5,323 nt of DNA from an uncultured Veillonella sp. GTDB taxonomy: Bacteria > Bacillota > Negativicutes > Veillonellales > Veillonellaceae. Location of the stretch: contig URQX01000107.1 of the NCBI GenBank assembly GCA_900550175.1, positions 1 through 5,323 on the forward strand. The letters are read 5' to 3'. Below the pieces are notes generated by a model, which searched no databases, was not told the DNA's origin, and saw only the letters and a program-made list of their open reading frames with translations. Shown piece by piece: positions 1 to 5,323 of the stretch (positions are counted from its first letter, which is position 1; each line of letters opens with the position of its first letter). A program made the position numbers and the translations under genes.

Positions 1-177
1 GAATTAACATCCAAAGTTATCCGCCAATACGGCGACCAAATTAAATCCGTTATCTTGAACACAGTGAAAGAAGCTGGTTTTGATGGCGTAAAAGTAATCG
101 TACAAGACAAAAATGCTTGGGATTACACAATTAAAGCTCGCGTATTAGGTGCATTGGAAAGGGGGAGCAAAGCATAA
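1..177 (+). CDS. citD: Citrate lyase acyl carrier protein (gamma subunit), 3' part only
   Basis: The window opens inside this gene, in frame from base 1; 58 codons and a TAA stop (175-177) are visible. CitD is the small acyl carrier of the citrate lyase complex. It carries the phosphoribosyl-dephospho-CoA arm on which acetyl and citryl groups are exchanged during citrate cleavage. The visible C-terminal part has the family pattern: a segment reading QYGDQIKSVI, then an amphipathic stretch, then DKNAWDYTIKARV close to the end, matching the DKGALDxTIxAR signature of CitD. The serine that takes the prosthetic group lies near the N-terminus in this family and is outside the window, so it cannot be checked. 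With a usual length near 95-100 residues, about 40 codons are missing. The stop overlaps the citE start by one base (TAATG), a coupled operon arrangement. Confidence 0.93.
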   Translation, partial: ELTSKVIRQYGDQIKSVILNTVKEAGFDGVKVIVQDKNAWDYTIKARVLGALERGSKA

Positions 178-1142
178 TGGCTAACGATAAAACATTCCCA
201 GAAGTTAAAACAAACCCATTAACAGAGGCTGCTAAAAAACGCTTGTCTCGTTCTATGATGTTCGTACCTGGTAATACACCAAAAATGATTAACAGTGCTG
301 ACATTCACGGTGCTGACTCCATCATGATCGACATCGAAGATTCCGTTCCTGTAACAGAAAAAGACACAGCTCGTCTTTTGACTGCAGAAGCATTGAAATC
401 CCGTAAATTCCGTGGAGAAACAGTTGTTCGTATCAACCATCCTACACAAACTCCTTATGGCTATGACGATTTAGATGTAATCGTTCCAGCTAAACCTGAT
501 ATGATTCGTTTACCTAAAACTGAAGATGTTTCTGAAGTTGAAATCGTAGCGAAGAAAATTGAAGAAGTAGAAAAAGCTAATGGTTGGCCAGAAGGTACAA
601 TTAACATTATCGTAGCTATCGAATCCGTTCGTGGCTTGTACAATGTTCGCGAAATCTGTCACGGCCCTCGTGTAGTAGCTATCGCTCTTGGCGCTGAAGA
701 TTACCGTGCTGACCTTCGTACAGGTAAACATAAACCAGCTGTTGAATTGTTGTTCGCTCGTCAAACAATCCTTCATGCAGCACGCGAAGCAGGTATCCGC
801 GTAATCGATACTGTATTCTCTGACGTGAAAGACCCTCAAGGATTCCGCGAAGAAGTTGAATTCATTAAAGCTCTGGGCTATGATGGTAAATCTTGTATCC
901 ACCCAAGCCAAATCAAAATTATCCACGAAGTATTCACTCCTGACGAAAAAGAAATCGCTCATTCCGTTAAGGTATTGAACAGCTATGCTGATGCATTGCG
1001 CAACAATAAAGGCGTAATCTCCGTAGATGGCAAAATGATCGATGGTCCTATCGTAGTACGTGCACAACGCGTTGTTGATAAAGCACGTGCAGCAGGCATT
1101 AAAGTTGAATTAGAGGAAGGAGCAGAATACGATGTTAAATAA
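177..1142 (+). CDS. citE: Citrate lyase beta subunit (citryl-ACP lyase)
   Basis: This 321-residue protein belongs to the HpcH/HpaI aldolase-type TIM-barrel family. In the citrate lyase complex it cleaves citryl-ACP to oxaloacetate and acetyl-ACP in the cytoplasm, with Mg2+. Visible landmarks are RSMMFVPGNTPKM (residues 25-37), IDIEDSV (51-57), TVVRIN (82-87), VRLPKT-like IRLPKT (110-115), AIES (147-150), LGAEDYRADLRT (171-182), YDGKSCIHPSQI (235-246) and GKMIDGPIV (285-293). By family analogy E149 and D175 are the metal ligands and R85 contacts substrate. About 25 residues precede the RSM motif, roughly ten more than in E. coli CitE as I recall it, and the tail is slightly longer too. The ATG at 177 is supported by a GGGGGAG ribosome site at 161-167, nine bases upstream. 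It overlaps the citD stop by 1 nt and runs 11 nt into citF, so translation of the three subunits is probably coupled. Confidence 0.96.
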   Translation: MANDKTFPEVKTNPLTEAAKKRLSRSMMFVPGNTPKMINSADIHGADSIMIDIEDSVPVTEKDTARLLTAEALKSRKFRGETVVRINHPTQTPYGYDDLDVIVPAKPDMIRLPKTEDVSEVEIVAKKIEEVEKANGWPEGTINIIVAIESVRGLYNVREICHGPRVVAIALGAEDYRADLRTGKHKPAVELLFARQTILHAAREAGIRVIDTVFSDVKDPQGFREEVEFIKALGYDGKSCIHPSQIKIIHEVFTPDEKEIAHSVKVLNSYADALRNNKGVISVDGKMIDGPIVVRAQRVVDKARAAGIKVELEEGAEYDVK

Positions 1143-2679
1143 AGTAGGTCGCGATATCCCAACAAATATCCCAGCACTAGAAGGTCGCGAAGTATATCAA
1201 GGTGAATTCGCTATTGAACCTAAAGTAAAACGTGCAGGTAAACCTGTACATATGAGTCGTGTTGGTACTGACAAAGTACTTGCTTCTATCGACGAAGCAA
1301 TCGAAAAAGCTGGCGTAAAAGATGGTATGACACTGTCCTTCCATCATCACTTGCGCAATGGCGACTATGTAATGAAAATGGTTATGGAACGCGTTCAAGC
1401 AAAAGGTATTAAAGACATCACAATCGCGTCTTCCTCATTGTCCCCATGCCATGAGTTCTTGGTAGAAATGATTCAAGACGGCACAGTAACAGCTATTGAA
1501 ACATCTGGTCTTCGCGATCGTCTTGGCAAATTCTTGACTCAAAACCCTGGCGTATTGAAACGTCCTGTAATCATTCGTTCCCATGGTGGCCGTGCTCGTG
1601 CTATCGAATCCGGCGAAGTTCATATCGACGTAGCTTTTATGGCTGCTCCTACAGCTGATCCACGTGGTAATGCTACTGGTCGTATGGGTAAATCCGCATG
1701 TGGTGCTCTTGGCTATGCTAAAGTTGACTCCCACTATGCTGATACAACTGTTATCATCACTGATAACTTGGTTGACTATGTACACAACTATGCAATCCCT
1801 CAAACTGACGTAGATTATGTTGTTGAGGTTGAAAGCATTGGTGATCCAGAAGGTATCGCTTCTGGTGCGGTAGGTTTCACTAAAAACCCTATCCAAATTA
1901 AAATTGCTGAACTAGCTGGTGAATTCCTTGACCAAGCTGGCATCATTAAAGATGGTTTCGTATTCCAATTGGGCGCTGGTGGTGCTCCATTGACTGTAGC
2001 GAAATTCATTGCTGAAAAACTTCGCAAACGCGGTGAAGTAGGTGGCTTTGCTATCGGTGGTGCTACTGGTATTTTGACTGGTATGCTTGAAGAAGGCTTA
2101 ATCCGTGCAATTTACGATACTCAAACATTCGATACTACTGCAGCAGCATCCTTGGATAAAAACCCTGCACATATCGAAATGTCCGCTTCCATGTACGCTA
2201 ACCCATGGACAGACTGCACTACAAACTACCTAGACGTAGTATTCCTTGGTGCTACTGAAATCGACCTTGATTTCAACGTAAACGTAATGACTGACTCCAA
2301 TGGTGTATTGATGGGCGCTTCCGGCGGTCACTCCGATACAGCAGCAGGTGCTAAATGCACAGTTATTACTTGTCCATTGATCCGCGGCCGCTTGCCAATG
2401 ATCCGTGACAAAGTTGCAACTGTAATTACACCAGGCTCCTCCGTTGATGTACTTGTTACTGAATACGGTATTGCAATCAACCCAGCTCGTACTGATTTGA
2501 TTGAACGCTTCAAAGATAGCAACTTGCCTATCTACACAATTGAAGAATTACAACAATTAGCATTCGACTTGGTAGGTAAACCACAAGATATCCCTGTATC
2601 CGACAAAGACGAAGACATCGTGGCAATCGTAGAATACCGCGATGGTTCTATCCTTGACGTGGTTCGTAAACCTCTATAA
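1132..2679 (+). CDS. citF: Citrate lyase alpha subunit (citrate:acetyl-ACP transferase)
   Basis: This 515-residue protein is close to the usual CitF length (about 510). CitF swaps the acetyl group on the CitD arm for citrate, forming citryl-ACP that CitE then cleaves. It belongs to the CoA-transferase family II, which works without a covalent glutamyl-CoA intermediate. Family landmarks include LSFHHHLRNGDYV (residues 68-80), the ASSSLSPCH stretch (99-107), RSHGGRARAIESGE (149-162), AAPTADPRGNATG (171-183), VFQLGAGGAPLTVA (277-290), GGATG (309-313), MGASGGHSDTAAGAK (394-408) and VTEYGIAINPAR (442-453). No internal break was found. The ATG at 1132 has AAGGAG at 1117-1122, nine bases upstream, placed inside the end of citE. 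It is the last gene of the operon: a terminator follows 79 nt after the stop, and no citX or citG is found downstream. Confidence 0.97.
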   Translation: MLNKVGRDIPTNIPALEGREVYQGEFAIEPKVKRAGKPVHMSRVGTDKVLASIDEAIEKAGVKDGMTLSFHHHLRNGDYVMKMVMERVQAKGIKDITIASSSLSPCHEFLVEMIQDGTVTAIETSGLRDRLGKFLTQNPGVLKRPVIIRSHGGRARAIESGEVHIDVAFMAAPTADPRGNATGRMGKSACGALGYAKVDSHYADTTVIITDNLVDYVHNYAIPQTDVDYVVEVESIGDPEGIASGAVGFTKNPIQIKIAELAGEFLDQAGIIKDGFVFQLGAGGAPLTVAKFIAEKLRKRGEVGGFAIGGATGILTGMLEEGLIRAIYDTQTFDTTAAASLDKNPAHIEMSASMYANPWTDCTTNYLDVVFLGATEIDLDFNVNVMTDSNGVLMGASGGHSDTAAGAKCTVITCPLIRGRLPMIRDKVATVITPGSSVDVLVTEYGIAINPARTDLIERFKDSNLPIYTIEELQQLAFDLVGKPQDIPVSDKDEDIVAIVEYRDGSILDVVRKPL

Positions 2680-2757
2680 TTGAGTAGGGGTTGGAGTCCG
2701 GTAGAGTCCGTTTGGGTTTCGCTGTCAACTCACCATCCCATGCTAGTAAGTTAATAC
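2680..2757 (+). other. citF 3' untranslated segment with tandem GAGTCCG repeat
   Basis: This 78-nt stretch lies between the citF stop and the terminator and has no plausible reading frame. It is more GC-rich than the AT-rich spacers elsewhere in the window. It holds a direct repeat of GAGTCCG at 2694-2700 and 2704-2710, spaced exactly 10 nt. Two weak complementary pairs are visible: TGAGT (2681-2685) with ACTCA (2728-2732), and GGGTTGG (2688-2694) with CCATCCC (2733-2739, one mismatch). These pairs cross, so both at once would make a pseudoknot. It does not match an RNA family I recognise, and it may simply be 3' UTR. Confidence 0.3.
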
Positions 2758-2802
2758 AAAGACCCGCTCCATGAGTTCGAGGACCATGAAGCGGGTCTTT
2801 TT
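2758..2802 (+). terminator. Intrinsic terminator of the cit operon
   Basis: AAAGACCCGCT (2758-2768) pairs perfectly with AGCGGGTCTTT (2790-2800). After one C/A mismatch, CATG (2770-2773) pairs with CATG (2785-2788) around an 11-nt loop. The 3' arm runs into five T residues (2798-2802). The GC-rich core followed by a T-run is a classic Rho-independent terminator. It separates citDEF from the accessory cluster downstream. Confidence 0.93.
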
Positions 2803-2874
2803 GAATTTATGCGTTGTTTTATTATTAACTTCAAAGATAGAAATAAAGTCTAATGTGGCAAATATGGTACATGA

Positions 2875-2897
2875 TTATAGTTATACTTTTACTATAA
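2875..2897. promoter_or_regulatory. Candidate promoter region with 7-bp inverted repeat
   Basis: TTATAGT (2875-2881) and ACTATAA (2891-2897) form a perfect 7-bp inverted repeat with a 9-nt spacer, which itself contains TATACT (2882-2887). TATAGT and TATACT each match the -10 consensus at five of six positions and lie 42-53 nt before the start codon at 2929. No good -35 element is visible at 16-18 nt from either. A promoter must lie between the cit terminator and 2929, so this is the best candidate. The inverted repeat could be an operator or a chance product of AT-rich sequence. Confidence 0.35.
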
Positions 2898-2928
2898 GAA
2901 GATTGGAGACTTTTAGGAGGTAGTTTTT

Positions 2929-3432
2929 ATGTATCGTTGTATTGCCAATTTAGAGATTGATCTAGATGGGTTAGGTGAGTTTTATGGTGAAATAGGCGAA
3001 TATGAAATACTAAATATGTACCAAATAATATCAGCGTGGTTACAGGATGATTTAGATGGGCCTAATCCAGAAAATACAGTATTCGGTGTATCAGAGTATG
3101 CCTTAAACTGGATGTCTGTATTGCCTGGAGATATTTCTTATCGTAACCTATTTGATATGGGGAGTTGTAAGGTTGGTAATCGTTATGAAAGTATTGATTA
3201 TTTATATGCAAAATTTCTACAAACATTAGAGAATAGTAAACAGCTTGAACCTGAATATGAATCCCTATGTTTAAATCATATAAACGTGATGTCACAGTAT
3301 ATAGAAATTACTCTAACCTGTAGTCAAAATATAGACTTTATATTATTTATAAAACATTGGTTACGTAATTGTAGTACTTATAAACATCCGATATACTATA
3401 GGATAAAGGATGCATTTTATATTACGCTTTAA
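2929..3432 (+). CDS. Uncharacterised 167-residue protein
   Basis: I do not recognise this protein. It is a real gene by its signals: a perfect AGGAGG (2915-2920) sits eight bases before the ATG, and the frame runs 167 codons between a terminator and a downstream gene. There is no signal peptide and no clear membrane segment, so it is probably cytoplasmic. The N-terminal third is acidic (for example EFYGEIGEYE at 17-26 and LQDDLDG at 38-44), with a short hydrophobic helix-like stretch in between. The C-terminal part carries scattered cysteines (C114, C131, C148) without a metal-binding CxxC pattern, and is rich in Tyr and Ile near the end. ATA is used often for isoleucine, unlike citE and citF, which suggests low expression or different ancestry. 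Only 16 nt separate it from the DUF4261 gene, so the two are probably co-transcribed and may act together. Confidence 0.8.
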   Translation: MYRCIANLEIDLDGLGEFYGEIGEYEILNMYQIISAWLQDDLDGPNPENTVFGVSEYALNWMSVLPGDISYRNLFDMGSCKVGNRYESIDYLYAKFLQTLENSKQLEPEYESLCLNHINVMSQYIEITLTCSQNIDFILFIKHWLRNCSTYKHPIYYRIKDAFYITL

Positions 3433-3436
3433 CTAT

Positions 3437-3443
3437 AGGAGAG
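3437..3443 (+). promoter_or_regulatory. Ribosome binding site fixing the DUF4261 start
   Basis: AGGAGAG lies in the 16-nt gap after the upstream stop codon and 5-7 nt before the ATG at 3449. The in-frame ATG at 3410 is inside the previous gene, and I see no ribosome site in front of it. The protein therefore most likely starts at 3449. Confidence 0.75.
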
Positions 3444-3448
3444 AGCAT

Positions 3449-4207
3449 ATGAGCCAAGTTTTTAAACAAGATTTAACAGATAATTCTGTTCGTCCTGGCG
3501 GTTTGTTTTTCGTTGAGTTATTAATGCCAGCGCAGTGTGATATGCCTGACCGCGATACAATGGTAGAGGTATTCACAAAGCATTTAGGCCCTGTTGATTG
3601 CTTTAGTTATGGCGTTGAATCTGCTGGTTTTGCACCTCAGAATTATAAGGTTCATTACGAGGATAACGATGCAGATATTTCACCAACCTTGATGGTGACG
3701 AATTGTGAAAAAATCGACAAACCTGTACTAGATGATTTTACACGTAGTCAGGTTTGGGCTTGTCCAAATGTAGATGACTTGCTAGATGAGTGCCAATATA
3801 GAGTATTTGCTACAGACATGTTAGCTTCGGGTTTAGAACCTAAAGAACGAGCTGATATGCTCGTGAAATATGTAGATGCGTTGTTAGAGTTATATCCATC
3901 CTGTAAGGCCGTTGTCTTTGGTCCATCTCGTAAGTTCTTAAGTCGAGAAACCATTGAAAATCATCCTGATAAAGCTGTAACACGTTTTATTTATTATGCC
4001 GTAAATGTGCGATATTTTAGCATTCAAGGCACAGATGACATGATGGTTGATACGATAGGTATGAGCACCTTATTCTACCCTGATTTGCAGTATCACTTTC
4101 ACGGTATGAACCCCGATGAAATTGTAAATCATGCGTATAGTGTATTGTATTATATCTTTGAGCATGATATAATCCTATTGATGACGGGCAAACGATTGCA
4201 GGGTTAG
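3449..4207 (+). CDS. DUF4261 domain protein, C-terminus altered by frameshift
   Basis: The open frame from 3449 encodes 252 residues; an upstream in-frame ATG at 3410 is less likely. The protein looks like the DUF4261 family, whose function I cannot state. Features include an N-terminal strand GGLFFVELLMP (17-27), VWACPNVDDLLDECQYRV (102-119), a hydrophobic AVVFGPSR (154-161), NVRYF (186-190), and the family-like VDTIGMSTLFYPDLQYHFHGMNP (around 200-222). There is no signal peptide. After GAT at 4166-4168 (residue 240) the frame changes to an unrelated 12-residue tail and stops at 4205-4207. The expected C-terminus continues in another frame (see 4171-4326). Removing two bases (AT at 4169-4170) would restore a 291-residue protein. 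The simplest reading is a recent AT duplication. It lies between the 167-residue orphan and the cupin gene, probably in one transcript. Confidence 0.75.
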   Translation: MSQVFKQDLTDNSVRPGGLFFVELLMPAQCDMPDRDTMVEVFTKHLGPVDCFSYGVESAGFAPQNYKVHYEDNDADISPTLMVTNCEKIDKPVLDDFTRSQVWACPNVDDLLDECQYRVFATDMLASGLEPKERADMLVKYVDALLELYPSCKAVVFGPSRKFLSRETIENHPDKAVTRFIYYAVNVRYFSIQGTDDMMVDTIGMSTLFYPDLQYHFHGMNPDEIVNHAYSVLYYIFEHDIILLMTGKRLQG

Positions 4208-4326
4208 AAAATGGAGATATGAATCCAGATATTAAATGGGCGGTTCAGTATGAGGATTCCTTGATTCAACCTGTTCGAACTGTTATAGATATTAATATGG
4301 GCGAATATGCATCTGGAACTCGCTAG
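4171..4326 (+). pseudogene. Out-of-frame C-terminal remnant of the DUF4261 gene
   Basis: Read from AAT at 4171, this frame gives 51 sensible codons to a TAG at 4324-4326. It begins NPIDDGQTIAG and continues through KWAVQYEDSLIQPVRTVID. The D-G-x-T-I motif and the later ExSLxxPxRxVxD pattern are what I expect at the end of a DUF4261 protein. The frame joins the upstream part exactly after GAT (4166-4168) if the AT at 4169-4170 is dropped. There is no usable start codon with a well-placed ribosome site inside it, so it is probably not translated alone. The rejoined gene would end 28 nt before the cupin start, a normal operon spacing. Confidence 0.7.
4261..4289 (+). promoter_or_regulatory. Possible internal promoter for the cupin gene
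   Basis: TTGATT (4261-4266, four of six matches) is followed after 17 nt by TATAGA (4284-4289), preceded by TG one base upstream (4281-4282), an extended -10 arrangement. Transcription would begin near 4297, about 58 nt before the cupin start at 4355. The sequence also codes for the DUF4261 tail in the other frame, so the match could be chance. Confidence 0.35.
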
Positions 4327-4354
4327 TTGTAAATCGATGAAAGGTGTGAGCATT

Positions 4355-4711
4355 ATGAGTAATCAACGTATTTTTGACATGGAACTTGTGAAAGTTGAAA
4401 GTTTGGAGAAAGCTGTTAGGACTCCATTTTATCAAACTGATTCCACAGGTGGTTCAGTATGGGTTATTAAACCTGGGCAAACCTTACCAAAGCATTACCA
4501 TCATAACTCTGATGATATATGGGTTATATTGCAAGGTAAGGGGGTATTTTATCCAACGCCTGATACAGAGGTGCCTTTTACAAAGGGACAAGTTATAGTA
4601 TCTAAAAAGGGTGAATGTCATGGCGCAAAAAATACTGGGACAGAAGATGTTATCTTTGTAAGTATCGTTGCTCCTGTGCCTGCTGATTATGATCCTGTTA
4701 GTACAAATTAA
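4355..4711 (+). CDS. Small single-domain cupin protein
   Basis: The chosen ATG at 4355 gives 118 residues and follows AAGGTG (4341-4346) by eight bases; in-frame ATGs at 4337 and 4307 would add 6 or 16 residues. The protein is a cytoplasmic single-domain cupin (beta-barrel). Cupin motif 1 is visible as G41-x5-H47-x-H49-x4-D54-x6-G61, with Asp in place of the usual Glu ligand. Motif 2 is G78-x5-K-x-G86-x2-H89-x3-N93, with Lys in place of Pro. The four likely metal ligands are therefore H47, H49, D54 and H89. Cupins of this size can be enzymes, sugar- or metabolite-binding proteins or epimerase-like, and nothing here tells which. It is the last gene of the cluster and ends four bases before a terminator hairpin. 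Confidence 0.88.
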   Translation: MSNQRIFDMELVKVESLEKAVRTPFYQTDSTGGSVWVIKPGQTLPKHYHHNSDDIWVILQGKGVFYPTPDTEVPFTKGQVIVSKKGECHGAKNTGTEDVIFVSIVAPVPADYDPVSTN

Positions 4712-4715
4712 TATG

Positions 4716-4783
4716 AAAGCACTTTATAGTATTTTCTTATCTTGTGATAGAGATATATTTATACTATAAAGTGCTTTTTGTTT
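4716..4783 (+). terminator. Terminator hairpin after the cupin gene
   Basis: AAAGCACTTTATAGTAT (4716-4732) pairs perfectly over 17 bp with its complement at 4761-4777. The 28-nt loop can form a small inner hairpin (TATC 4738-4741 with GATA 4746-4749). The 3' arm runs into TTTTTGTTTT (4775-4784). This fits a Rho-independent terminator, although the stem is AT-rich apart from its GCAC base and the loop is longer than usual. Confidence 0.85.
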
Positions 4784-4883
4784 TATACAGTCATTCCTAG
4801 CAAATATCCTTTTTCTATTTTTAAAGGCTATTATTTTGGTGTTACTATTCCTATTTGTTATTTCTATATTCTATATAATTCCA

Positions 4884-4912
4884 TTGACAGAGGACTTTTG
4901 TTTTCTTAAGAT
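4884..4912 (+). promoter_or_regulatory. Near-consensus vegetative promoter of the transporter gene
   Basis: A perfect -35 TTGACA (4884-4889) is followed by exactly 17 nt and TAAGAT (4907-4912), four of six matches to TATAAT. The region just upstream (4861-4882) is very AT-rich, as in promoters with an upstream element. Transcription should start near 4919, about 34 nt before the ATG at 4953. Confidence 0.75.
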
Positions 4913-4935
4913 AGTAAGGTATGTAATATCTTAAG
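4905..4935. promoter_or_regulatory. Perfect 9-bp inverted repeat over the -10 and start site; likely operator
   Basis: CTTAAGATA (4905-4913) and TATCTTAAG (4927-4935) are exact inverted copies separated by 13 nt. The left arm covers the -10 hexamer and the right arm lies in the early transcript, so a bound dimer would block transcription. Half-site centres are 22 bp apart, about two helical turns, as suits a dimeric repressor. As RNA only part of it would be transcribed, so a DNA operator is likelier than a hairpin. The regulator is not in the window. Confidence 0.6.
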
Positions 4936-4952
4936 TAGTAGAAAGGAATTAT

Positions 4953-5323
4953 ATGAACTCATCTACACCAGAGCCTCAAAGTGGGGCCATCGATTTCAAA
5001 GACTTTACAAAGCGGCGTATGCTACACGTAGTCTTACCTTTATTTATTGTTTCCATTATTGCCTTCTTAGACCGTGTTAATATTGCCTATGCAGGCTTGA
5101 CCATGAAAGAGAATTTACCATGGTTAACGCCAGAGGTATTCGGTATGGGGGCCGGTATTTTCTTTATCGGTTACGTTTTATTTGAAGTGCCAGCATCCTT
5201 AATAGCTGCTCGTTGTAACGCTATGCATTGGGTGGCGCGTATCATGTTTAGTTGGGGTCTCGTATGTATTCTTATGACGACGATGACTACAGAGTTGGAG
5301 TTTTATATTTATCGATTCTTACT
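4953..5323 (+). CDS. MFS transporter, anion:cation symporter type (5' part only)
   Basis: The gene starts at ATG 4953 after AAAGGA (4942-4947) and runs open to the window end; 123 codons are visible out of an expected 420-450. It encodes an inner-membrane major facilitator carrier. After a polar N-terminus of about 22 residues come TM1 (about 24-40) ending in FLDRVNIAYAGLTM (38-51), TM2 (about 62-84) with GMGAGIFFIGYVLFEVPASL (64-83), and TM3 (about 95-112) beginning after HWVARI. The DRVNI motif and the FFIGYxLFEVP helix are typical of the anion:cation symporter family (tartrate, phthalate, hexuronate and related organic-acid permeases). A location near citrate lyase genes suggests a di- or tricarboxylate, but this is inference and the substrate is not readable here. 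It is transcribed from its own promoter with a probable operator. Confidence 0.88.
   Translation, partial: MNSSTPEPQSGAIDFKDFTKRRMLHVVLPLFIVSIIAFLDRVNIAYAGLTMKENLPWLTPEVFGMGAGIFFIGYVLFEVPASLIAARCNAMHWVARIMFSWGLVCILMTTMTTELEFYIYRFL

Noticed and set aside
510..1067. Long reverse-strand open frame (185 codons) inside citE
   Set aside because: It is a shadow of the strongly biased citE codons; it has no recognisable protein features and lies fully within a certain gene.
1435..1896. Reverse-strand open frame (153 codons) inside citF
   Set aside because: It is a codon-bias shadow opposite conserved CitF motifs, and nothing in it resembles a known protein.
2960..3060. Repeated TAGATGGG near 2963 and 3053
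   Set aside because: It is an eight-base match encoding LDG twice; too short and isolated to be a meaningful repeat.
3410..3448. Upstream in-frame ATG for the DUF4261 gene
   Set aside because: It lies within the preceding gene, and no ribosome site was seen in front of it; the AGGAGAG at 3437-3443 points to the ATG at 3449.
4166..4174. Programmed frameshift site in the DUF4261 gene
   Set aside because: No slippery heptamer or obvious stimulatory structure is seen; a tandem AT duplication explains the break more simply.
4307..4354. Upstream in-frame ATG codons at 4307 and 4337 for the cupin gene
   Set aside because: The first falls in the DUF4261 tail without a ribosome site; the second is immediately upstream of AAGGTG, which serves the ATG at 4355.
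4395..4598. 67-codon + strand frame inside the cupin gene
   Set aside because: It is an out-of-frame shadow across the conserved cupin motifs and has no protein-like pattern.

Overview
All genes here read on the + strand. The window looks like chromosome of an anaerobic, moderately low-GC Firmicute of the Negativicutes type. Veillonella is my best guess, from codon habits and the citrate-lyase protein sequences; this is an impression and no database search was made.

Region 1 (1-2802) is the distal part of a citrate lyase operon. It holds the last 58 codons of citD (acyl carrier, gamma subunit), a complete citE (citryl-CoA lyase, beta subunit) and a complete citF (citrate:acetyl-ACP transferase, alpha subunit). 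The genes are packed by overlapping stop and start codons (citD/citE by 1 nt, citE/citF by 11 nt). The unit ends in a strong intrinsic terminator at 2758-2802, preceded by about 78 nt of untranslated sequence with a small direct repeat. Together the three proteins split citrate into acetate and oxaloacetate. No citX or citG follows citF, so prosthetic-group synthesis and transfer must be encoded upstream or elsewhere.

Region 2 (2803-4780) is a small accessory cluster in a different, more AT-rich codon style. It contains an unrecognised 167-aa protein, a DUF4261-type protein, and a 118-aa single-domain cupin, closed by a hairpin with a 17-bp perfect stem. The DUF4261 reading frame is broken near its 3' end. 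A 2-base AT tandem duplication at about 4167-4170 shifts the frame and causes a stop at 4207, while the expected C-terminal 51 codons continue out of frame to 4326.

Region 3 (4781-5323) is a new transcription unit. A near-consensus sigma-A type promoter (TTGACA, 17 nt, TAAGAT) has a perfect 9-bp inverted repeat across its -10 and probable start site, which looks like an operator. It drives a major facilitator transporter of the anion:cation symporter (tartrate/phthalate permease-like) type, cut by the window end after 123 codons. Its neighbourhood suggests carboxylate uptake, but the substrate cannot be read from this fragment.

No tRNA, rRNA, CRISPR array, insertion sequence or phage gene was seen. 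The least explained items are the 167-aa orphan with its frameshifted DUF4261 partner, and the inverted-repeat operator of the transporter.
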